From NCBI GenBank assembly GCA_937897785.1, contig CALCNB010000304.1, forward strand, positions 1-10,898: a DNA stretch of 10,898 bases, written 5' to 3'. Of the stretch, positions 5,835 to 10,898 are shown one piece after another. Position 1 is the first letter of the stretch, and the number at the start of each line of letters is the position of its first letter. The stretch comes from an uncultured Cellvibrionales bacterium. Lineage in GTDB: Bacteria; Pseudomonadota; Gammaproteobacteria; Pseudomonadales; UBA7434. The notes beneath the pieces were generated by a model that saw only the letters and a program-made list of their open reading frames with translations, did not search any database and was not told the DNA's origin. The translations under genes and the position numbers were made by a program.

Positions 5835-7390
5835 AAAAATTTATTCGTATTCTTGTCATCTTACGCGTCATTGCTCGGTATCGCATTGACAACTTAGTAC
5901 CGCAAAAAAATCTTAAACGGCCGATTAAGTGTTTGCTCAGTACCTTTAATCTCTTTAGCCAGCACGCCGATAATCGCGCGATTCGGCTGAGAATGGCATT
6001 GCAGGATCTTGGCCCTGTATTTGTTAAATTCGGACAGTTGCTATCAACTCGCAGAGATTTATTGGCGCCCGATCTGGCTGACGAGTTAGCTCTGCTTCAA
6101 GATCAAGTACCGGCTTTTGATAGCAGCAAATCTGTCGCTATTATAGAAGCTGCATTGGGTCAATCCGTCAATGAGGCGTTTGCAGACTTTACCGTCGAAC
6201 CCATGGCATCTGCTTCGGTGGCACAAGTTCATGCTGCCACACTGCATGACGGTAGAGACGTGGTGGTTAAAGTCATTCGTCCTGATATCGAGAAAGTGAT
6301 CGCTAAAGATATCGCCCTACTGTTCCTAATTGCCGGCATAGTCGAAAAATTTTCTCTCGATGGTAAACGGCTTCGCTTAACGGAAGTGGTCAGCGATTAT
6401 GAACATACTATTTTTGATGAGCTTGACTTAAAACGCGAAGCAGCCAATTGCGCGCAGCTCAAGCGCAATTTTGAAGCCACTGAAGAGCTTAGTAAATTAT
6501 TGTTTATTCCCGCCGTCATCTGGGATCTTAGCACTATCGACATTATGGTCGTCGAACGAATATACGGTATCCCCGTCTCTGATATTGACGCGCTCAACGC
6601 CAATAACACGAATTTAAAAGCCCTAGCAGAAAGTGGAGTAAAAATATTTTTTACTCAGGTCTTTGAGCATAATTTTTTTCATGCTGACATGCACCCTGGC
6701 AATATTTTTGTCGATAGAGAAAATCCTGAATCGCCCCGCTATATTGGTATTGACTGCGCGATTATGGGTTCACTGTCAGATTTTGATCGTTACTATTTAG
6801 GCCGTAATCTTCTCGCTGTGTTCAATCGTGATTATGCCCTAGTTGCTAAATTACACATTGAATCAGGCTGGGTACCGGCAGGCACCAATCAATACGCTTT
6901 CGAAGGTATGATTAGAAGTGCCTGTGAACCTATTTTTGAAAAGCCTTTGTCTGAGATCTCATTTGGCACGCTGTTGATTTACTTGTTTCAAGTCGCCAGC
7001 CGGTTCGGCATGCAAGTACAGCCATCGTTAGTCTTATTGCAAAAAACCTTGCTTAATATTGAAGGTCTAGGCAGGCAGCTGTACCCTGAGCTAGACCTTT
7101 GGGCCACGGCTCACCCCTTCCTTGATAAATGGATGGCTCAACATTATTCACCCAAAAGACTACTTAAAGAACTTAAAAATCAATCACCTGCATTACTTGA
7201 AGCACTGCCGGGCCTGCCAGATTTACTGCTAAAACAACTGCACCAAGCCAGTCATGAGCGCGTTTCATCACAGGAATTAAAAGCCAGCATTGATAACATT
7301 GAATCGCAGCTGCGCAAACAACGCTTATTCCACTCAGGCTTGGCTATTTTTGCCTTGCTCGGTACTCTCGTCTACTTGGCCTCACACTGA
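5831..7390 (+). CDS. ubiB: UbiB, ABC1/ADCK-type atypical kinase/ATPase for ubiquinone synthesis
   Basis: Membrane-anchored member of the UbiB/ADCK family, needed for ubiquinone synthesis and thought to use ATP to help extract or deliver hydrophobic intermediates. Visible parts: the family KxGQ motif as KFGQ (66-69) followed by LSTRRDLL; the Ala-rich nucleotide loop ASASVAQVH (126-134), the UbiB replacement for a kinase Gly loop; Lys147 in VVVKVIRP; FDELDLKREAAN (195-206); MVVERIYGIPVSD (239-251); the catalytic-loop equivalent HADMHPGN (284-291); and GIDCAIMGSL (306-315), where Asp308 would bind Mg2+. The E. coli protein has DCG where this has DCA. Length is 519 against 546 in E. coli: the C-terminus shows one hydrophobic helix (about 500-516) and stops at LASH, where E. 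coli has a second helix. Frames after the stop do not encode that helix, so this is not a simple frameshift. Translation probably couples to ubiJ. Confidence 0.97.
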   Translation: MKKFIRILVILRVIARYRIDNLVPQKNLKRPIKCLLSTFNLFSQHADNRAIRLRMALQDLGPVFVKFGQLLSTRRDLLAPDLADELALLQDQVPAFDSSKSVAIIEAALGQSVNEAFADFTVEPMASASVAQVHAATLHDGRDVVVKVIRPDIEKVIAKDIALLFLIAGIVEKFSLDGKRLRLTEVVSDYEHTIFDELDLKREAANCAQLKRNFEATEELSKLLFIPAVIWDLSTIDIMVVERIYGIPVSDIDALNANNTNLKALAESGVKIFFTQVFEHNFFHADMHPGNIFVDRENPESPRYIGIDCAIMGSLSDFDRYYLGRNLLAVFNRDYALVAKLHIESGWVPAGTNQYAFEGMIRSACEPIFEKPLSEISFGTLLIYLFQVASRFGMQVQPSLVLLQKTLLNIEGLGRQLYPELDLWATAHPFLDKWMAQHYSPKRLLKELKNQSPALLEALPGLPDLLLKQLHQASHERVSSQELKASIDNIESQLRKQRLFHSGLAIFALLGTLVYLASH

Positions 7391-7490
7391 AGAAATCGGC
7401 AAAAAGTGTTGGCGACTATTATCTAATGACGGGATCTGTGATTTAATAGCATCACCTTTATGAGAAACTAACTGTTTGATCAATGTCGCT

Positions 7491-7898
7491 ATGAATAAAT
7501 CAACCGATTCGCTAATTGATCGTATCAACTGGAATAGCCAAGGCTTGATTCCTGCTATAGCTCAAGACGCTGAAACCAAAAAGGTTTTAATGCTGGCTTG
7601 GATGAATGCGGACGCATTGGCCGCCAGCCTAGATCGTGGCGAAGCCATTTACTGGTCTCGCTCGAGGCAACGGCTCTGGCATAAAGGTGAATCGTCAGGC
7701 CATACGCAACAAATCATTGACATGAGACTTGATTGCGATGCCGATACACTGTTGTTACTGGTTGAACAAAAAGGCGGTATTGCCTGCCATACGGGTCGTG
7801 AAAGCTGCCTGTACCAGCAATTTTCAACCGAACAGAATCAATGGGTTGCAGTTGAACCAGTCATCAAAGATCCCGATGCTATTTATCCAACCAAATGA
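7491..7898 (+). CDS. hisI: HisI, phosphoribosyl-AMP cyclohydrolase
   Basis: Cytoplasmic Zn/Mg-dependent enzyme that opens the adenine ring of phosphoribosyl-AMP, the third step of histidine synthesis. 135 residues from the ATG at 7491. A TTG at 7476 in frame would add five residues, but neither has a strong ribosome binding site; the family N-terminus (a short lead, then the INWNSQGLIPAIAQD block at 12-26) fits ATG. Metal-site residues are all present: RLDCDAD with Asp81, Cys82, Asp83 and Asp85, and GGIACHTGRESC with Cys99 and Cys106. Other marks are LMLAWMN (33-39), AIYWSRSR (52-59), LWHKGESSGH (62-71) and the terminal VIKDPDAIY. It is the stand-alone form, not the HisIE fusion of enterics, and its partner hisE follows after 30 bp. 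The 100-bp gap after ubiB (7391-7490) has no clear promoter. Confidence 0.97.
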   Translation: MNKSTDSLIDRINWNSQGLIPAIAQDAETKKVLMLAWMNADALAASLDRGEAIYWSRSRQRLWHKGESSGHTQQIIDMRLDCDADTLLLLVEQKGGIACHTGRESCLYQQFSTEQNQWVAVEPVIKDPDAIYPTK

Positions 7899-7928
7899 TC
7901 GTATAACCTCTTTATTTAGAGCAAAATT

Positions 7929-8282
7929 ATGAGTGATATCTTGCAACAACTAAGCAAACTAATCGATCAGCGTAAACAAGCATCGACAGAACAGTCGTAC
8001 GTTGCACAGTTGCATGCTAAGGGCTTAAATAAAATCCTTGAAAAAGTCGGTGAAGAAGCAACAGAGGCTATCTTAGCTGCTAAAGATTGCAGTGAACTTA
8101 CCGACCAACAACATTCAACCAGCGCTAAGCAGACACTGATTAACGAGACAGCTGACCTATGGTTCCATAGCTTAGTCATGCTGTCACATTTGGACTGTAG
8201 TGCCAGCGACGTACTGAACGAACTGGAACGCAGAGAAGGCACCTCAGGCATTACTGAAAAAGCCTCGCGAGACGCGACTTAA
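7929..8282 (+). CDS. hisE: HisE, phosphoribosyl-ATP pyrophosphatase
   Basis: Hydrolyses phosphoribosyl-ATP to phosphoribosyl-AMP plus pyrophosphate, the second step of histidine synthesis, and so supplies the substrate of HisI encoded just upstream. 117 residues, all-alpha, MazG-like. The Mg-binding pattern of this superfamily is visible: Glu42, Glu43 and Glu46 in KVGEEATEAI, and Glu73 with Asp76 in NETADLWFHSLVML. RKQASTEQSYVAQLHAKG (15-32) and LNELERREGTSGITEK near the end are typical. AGAG at 7918-7921 lies seven bases before the ATG. A small insert rich in Gln/Ser/Thr (about 55-68) lies between the two metal-binding helices, in the usual variable loop. Followed by tatA after 43 bp. Confidence 0.96.
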   Translation: MSDILQQLSKLIDQRKQASTEQSYVAQLHAKGLNKILEKVGEEATEAILAAKDCSELTDQQHSTSAKQTLINETADLWFHSLVMLSHLDCSASDVLNELERREGTSGITEKASRDAT

Positions 8283-8325
8283 GTAAAAATAGTGAAGGCT
8301 TCAACTCAATGATAGGAGAAAGGCA

Positions 8326-8538
8326 ATGGGTCTTGGCGGTATAAGTATTTGGCAACTATTAATCGTGTTAGCCATCGTAGTGATGATTTTTGGCACTAAG
8401 CGATTAAAAAATATCGGCGGCGATTTAGGCAGCGCGATTAAAGGCTTCAAAAAATCAATGGCGGATGATGATGTGGCTGAGTCTACCAGCGACGATAACG
8501 CAGCCAACAGTGAGCCACCTGAAAAAGACCAGCAGTAA
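8326..8538 (+). CDS. tatA: TatA, pore-forming subunit of the twin-arginine translocase
   Basis: Small inner-membrane protein whose oligomers, recruited to substrate-bound TatBC, let folded proteins cross the membrane. 70 residues: MGLGGISIWQ start, one short membrane helix (about 5-21), the hinge FGTKRL (22-27), an amphipathic helix (about 27-44) with GGDLGSAIKGFKK, and an acidic disordered tail of about 26 residues. The FG hinge and absence of the Pro seen in the TatB hinge (LGPERLP) identify it as TatA. The tail is shorter than in E. coli TatA (89 residues). A strong ribosome binding site, AGGAG at 8314-8318, is the best in this block, in keeping with the high TatA:TatBC ratio the system needs. 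tatB starts 13 bp downstream. Confidence 0.97.
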   Translation: MGLGGISIWQLLIVLAIVVMIFGTKRLKNIGGDLGSAIKGFKKSMADDDVAESTSDDNAANSEPPEKDQQ

Positions 8539-8551
8539 TTAGGCTTCAACT

Positions 8552-8887
8552 ATGGATATTGGTCTGCAAGAATTATTTTTGATTAGCGTTATGGCGCTGA
8601 TAATTCTTGGCCCTGAAAGGCTGCCTAGCACTATGAAGCAGATCATGATCTGGGCGAGCAAAATAAAAAATAGCTTTAACTCAATTAAAAAAGAGTTTGA
8701 AAATGAGTTAGATCTCGACGGTATTCAGCAACAGATTCATAATGAAAAAATTCTTAAAGAGCTCGGCGAGCCAATCGAACAGTTAGAAGAAAATGCCAAA
8801 AAACTCCAGCAATCACTACTAGACCTAGACGCGTCTAGCAATGATTTAATGGCTGATATAACCGATAAAACTGAATCTGAAAAATAA
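8552..8887 (+). CDS. tatB: TatB, receptor subunit of the twin-arginine translocase
   Basis: Membrane protein that forms, with TatC, the receptor for twin-arginine signal peptides. 111 residues: MDIGLQELFLISVMALIILGPERLP start pattern (helix at about 3-19, conserved Glu7 within it, and the TatB-type hinge LGPERLP at 19-25), then a long amphipathic and coiled-coil-like region (about 28-90) and a short acidic end. It is clearly shorter than E. coli TatB (171 residues): the long Pro/Ala-rich C-terminal tail is absent, and that tail is known to be dispensable. TTAGG at 8539-8543 lies eight bases before the ATG. Ends 19 bp before tatC. Confidence 0.95.
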   Translation: MDIGLQELFLISVMALIILGPERLPSTMKQIMIWASKIKNSFNSIKKEFENELDLDGIQQQIHNEKILKELGEPIEQLEENAKKLQQSLLDLDASSNDLMADITDKTESEK

Positions 8888-8906
8888 AACAACCCACTGC
8901 AATGAA

Positions 8907-9674
8907 ATGGCATCTATGTCTTCGCAAACTGACACATCAACCGTTCAAGAAAACCCTGCTGAGCAAGAACAGCCTTTAGTTCATCACTTGCTCGAGCTAA
9001 GAACACGGCTGTTAAAAAGTATCGCTGCAATTGCTGTGGGCTTCCTTTGCTTAGTCTTCTTTTCTAACGATTTATACAGTTTTTTTTCAGCGCCTATTCA
9101 AGCACTATTACCCGACGGCAGTACAATGATTGCTACCGATGTAGCGTCACCCTTCTTTGCCCCTTTTAAACTGACTGCTTTTTTGGCACTTTTTTTAGCC
9201 ATGCCCTATGTGCTATTTCAAGTTTGGTCTTTTATTGCGCCAGGCCTTTATGAAAAAGAAAAAAAACTGGCCATGCCGCTGTTCATTAGCTCGGTGCTTT
9301 TATTTTATCTCGGTATTGCTTTTTGCTACTACATCGTTTTTCCACTGGTGTTCGGCTTCTTTACGAGTGTTGCGCCAGTGGGAATTAGCGTCACGCCAGA
9401 TATTAATAGCTACCTAAACTTTATTTTAAAATTATTCTTTGCTTTTGGCTTAGCTTTTGAGATTCCCGTAGCCACCGTTATCCTAGTCAGGACGGGCATC
9501 ACTAGCCATTCAGCGCTGGCAAAAAAACGCCCCTATATTATTGTCTGCTGTTTTATTTTTGGCATGTTGCTCACTCCGCCGGATGTGATATCTCAGTCAC
9601 TGCTGGCGATCCCTACATGGCTTTTATTTGAATTTGGCTTGATACTGAGTCGCTTTATCAGCGTCAAGTCATAA
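8907..9674 (+). CDS. tatC: TatC, core subunit of the twin-arginine translocase
   Basis: Six-helix inner-membrane protein that recognises the twin-arginine motif of signal peptides. 255 residues against 258 in E. coli. Marks: HHLLELRTRLLKS at 26-38 (first cytoplasmic region), GSTMIATDVASPFF at 71-84 in the first periplasmic loop, QVWSFIAPGLYEKE at 105-118 with Glu118 at the position of the signal-peptide-binding Glu103 of E. coli, AFEIPVA at 183-189 with the intramembrane Glu185, KKRPYIIV at 206-213 and GMLLTPPDVISQSLLAIP at 219-236. Six hydrophobic segments are apparent. ATG 8907 lacks a clear ribosome binding site, and an in-frame ATG at 8916 is possible; coupling to tatB 19 bp upstream is likely. 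The C-terminal tail is short and lacks the acidic extension of the E. coli protein. Confidence 0.98.
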   Translation: MASMSSQTDTSTVQENPAEQEQPLVHHLLELRTRLLKSIAAIAVGFLCLVFFSNDLYSFFSAPIQALLPDGSTMIATDVASPFFAPFKLTAFLALFLAMPYVLFQVWSFIAPGLYEKEKKLAMPLFISSVLLFYLGIAFCYYIVFPLVFGFFTSVAPVGISVTPDINSYLNFILKLFFAFGLAFEIPVATVILVRTGITSHSALAKKRPYIIVCCFIFGMLLTPPDVISQSLLAIPTWLLFEFGLILSRFISVKS

Positions 9675-9704
9675 TTAATCCAACTCGAGAGTATTGATAT
9701 TATT

Positions 9705-10331
9705 ATGCCATTCACGAAAAAAGATTTACCCATTAATGTTGATGCAATCAAAGGCTTTCTTGCTGATGATGAGGGTGAGGCCTTATTTGCGGCCGCATCA
9801 GAAAGTATAACTTTAGGTCCCTGCTTAGAAGTCGGCAGTTACTGCGGGAAATCTACTGTCTATCTGGGCGCTGCTTGCCAGCAAAAAAATGGCATTGTCT
9901 ATGCGATTGATCACCATCGAGGCTCCGAGGAACATCAACTGGGAGAGGAATACCACGACAGTGATTTATTCGATGCGCAAGCACAACTCATGGATACCTT
10001 TAAAGAATTCAGACGAGTCATGCGAGAGGCTAAACTGGAAGACACGGTGATACCGATTGTGGCTGCTTCAAAGTTAGCATCGACAAACTGGTCGACGCCT
10101 CTTGGCATGGTGTTCATTGATGGCGGCCATAGCTTAGACGCCGCAATGGCTGATTACCGCGCTTGGGCAACCCACGTGTCAGTCGGTGGCATTTTAGCAA
10201 TACACGATATCTTTCCCGACCCAACGCAAGGCGGGCAAGCACCCTATACCATTTGGAAATTGGCTAAAGCATCTGGCTTGTTTGAAGAACTACCCACCGT
10301 CAATACCTTAGGCTTATTTCGACGAATCTAA
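9705..10331 (+). CDS. Class I SAM-dependent methyltransferase, Methyltransf_24 type
   Basis: A 208-residue soluble protein with a Rossmann methyltransferase fold. SAM motif I is CLEVGSYCGKST at 40-51; the post-I acidic position is Asp69 in VYAIDHHRGSEEHQ; VFIDGGHSLDAAMADYRAW at 136-154 is the characteristic Methyltransf_24 block, with Asp139 and His142 that in relatives help bind a metal or substrate; GGILAIHDIF at 161-170 with Asp168 follows. Relatives methylate sugars, macrolides or other hydroxylated natural products; the substrate here is unknown. The gene starts 30 bp after tatC, so it may be read from the tat operon, though its ribosome binding site is poor. Its TAA overlaps the stop codon of the convergent gene. 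This is not rsmE or another usual neighbour of tatC, suggesting the conserved neighbourhood ends at 9674. Confidence 0.85.
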   Translation: MPFTKKDLPINVDAIKGFLADDEGEALFAAASESITLGPCLEVGSYCGKSTVYLGAACQQKNGIVYAIDHHRGSEEHQLGEEYHDSDLFDAQAQLMDTFKEFRRVMREAKLEDTVIPIVAASKLASTNWSTPLGMVFIDGGHSLDAAMADYRAWATHVSVGGILAIHDIFPDPTQGGQAPYTIWKLAKASGLFEELPTVNTLGLFRRI

Positions 10332-10898
10332 CCGTTACCCATAGACTCATCTGACGATGCATCTAATAACTCTACACTGGTAAATAATTTTGCAGCGGCC
10401 GTATGTTCTGTTAGCGCATCGGCAGCCAGTAAAATAGCACCGGCAGTCCAGGTTGGCTTTTCGTCTGGCCATAGTAAATCTTGAACAAATTGATAGCCTG
10501 TCCAATAAGAGCCATCGTCTAACTGCCATTGGTGCAAATAACTGTAAATTTCAACTGCACGCGCATGATCACCCGCCGCTAGCAAGGCCATGGTTAGCTC
10601 ACAAGATTCCGCCACCGTCACCCAAGGTTCATCGGATACGCAGCGACAACCCATACCCTGCTCGACAAACTCATCCCAACGGGCCTGTAAATGTTGGCTG
10701 GCTTGTGATTTTGGGATCACCCCAGTTAGCACGGGATAAAACCAATCCATTGAATAACGCGATTTACTTTCCCAAGTGCGATCAAAACGATGCGGCTTAG
10801 TTCTTAACGCCTGACCCAACTTTTCTCGCGCCATCAACCACTCGGGGCGAGGCAACCTCATGGCTATAGCAATATTATGAGCACATTCAAGACTTTTG
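10328..10898 (-). CDS. Alpha/alpha-barrel protein of the kind annotated prenyltransferase, C-terminal part (start outside window)
   Basis: The minus-strand frame is open from the right edge to TAG at 10330-10328, giving at least 189 residues. The ATG at 10861 is internal: codons upstream of it continue without a stop (SLECAHNIAIAMRLPRPEW), so the real start lies outside. The visible part is helical, rich in Trp, Tyr and His, with repeated hydrophobic helix pairs (CELTMALLAAGDHARAVEIY; AGAILLAADAL) and a DGSYWTGYQF turn followed by WPDEKPTWTAG. That pattern resembles (alpha/alpha)6-barrel folds of the squalene cyclase/prenyltransferase-repeat type, and such genes are commonly labelled prenyltransferase. 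I see no Asp-rich DDxxD prenyl-diphosphate site or DxDD cyclase motif in the visible part, so the enzyme activity is not supported; a glycoside-processing barrel is an alternative. The neighbouring methyltransferase suggests a shared pathway. Confidence 0.6.
   Translation of the reverse strand, partial: KSLECAHNIAIAMRLPRPEWLMAREKLGQALRTKPHRFDRTWESKSRYSMDWFYPVLTGVIPKSQASQHLQARWDEFVEQGMGCRCVSDEPWVTVAESCELTMALLAAGDHARAVEIYSYLHQWQLDDGSYWTGYQFVQDLLWPDEKPTWTAGAILLAADALTEHTAAAKLFTSVELLDASSDESMGNG

Noticed and set aside
7391..7490. A promoter for hisI in the gap after ubiB (TTGGCG at 7409-7414)
   Set aside because: No -10-like hexamer is found 16-18 bases downstream; the nearest, TTTAAT at 7442, is too far. 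hisI may simply be read from upstream.
10453..10800. Plus-strand 115-codon open frame opposite the barrel-protein gene
   Set aside because: The minus-strand frame has the clear protein-like pattern and runs off the window edge; the plus frame has low-complexity Pro/His/Ala composition typical of an antisense shadow.
1..10898. CRISPR arrays, tRNA genes, insertion sequences, direct repeats of notable length
   Set aside because: Reading through both strands I saw no regularly spaced repeats, no cloverleaf-like segments and no transposase frames; nearly all sequence is explained by the listed genes.

Overview
The window is a piece of a gammaproteobacterial chromosome, almost fully coding, with mid-range GC by eye and no mobile elements, RNA genes or CRISPR arrays that I can see. 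The order argS end, SPOR/FtsN-like gene, hslV, hslU, DUF971 gene, (insert), ubiE, ubiJ, ubiB, hisI, hisE, tatA, tatB, tatC is the one I know from Pseudomonas. The proteins also read as gammaproteobacterial: HslU, UbiE and TatC match the E. coli sequences over long stretches. A marine Pseudomonadales/Cellvibrionales-type organism would fit, but the window alone does not fix the genus.

Left block (1-3206, all +): the last 74 codons of argS, a one-pass membrane protein with a SPOR domain, the HslVU (ClpQY) protease-unfoldase pair, and a small DUF971 protein. Spacings are 33-68 bp, so the block is probably read together, perhaps with an extra start point in front of hslV.

Insert (3207-4397): in Pseudomonas, as I recall it, this slot between the DUF971 gene and ubiE holds the polyhydroxyalkanoate (pha) cluster. 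Here it holds instead a divergent pair: an FMN-binding split-barrel (PNPOx-like) gene on the minus strand and a four-helix MAPEG membrane protein gene on the plus strand, separated by a 169-bp control region. A second non-coding gap of 150 bp lies before ubiE.

Ubiquinone block (4398-7390, +): ubiE (C-methyltransferase), ubiJ (SCP2 lipid-binding accessory factor) and ubiB (ABC1/ADCK atypical kinase/ATPase). ubiJ and ubiB overlap by ATGA, so they are probably translationally coupled. UbiB has an Ala in place of the Gly of its metal-binding D-C-G triad and appears to have one C-terminal membrane helix instead of two.

Histidine and Tat block (7491-9674, +): hisI and hisE are separate genes for histidine steps 3 and 2 and lie outside any his operon. 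They are followed by tatA, tatB and tatC, which encode the complete twin-arginine translocase.

Right edge (9705-10898): a class I SAM methyltransferase of the Methyltransf_24 type on + and the 3' end of a gene for an alpha/alpha-barrel, prenyltransferase-annotated protein on -. The two are convergent and their stop codons share bases (CTAA). This is where the conserved housekeeping neighbourhood gives way to accessory content, and it is the least understood part of the window.
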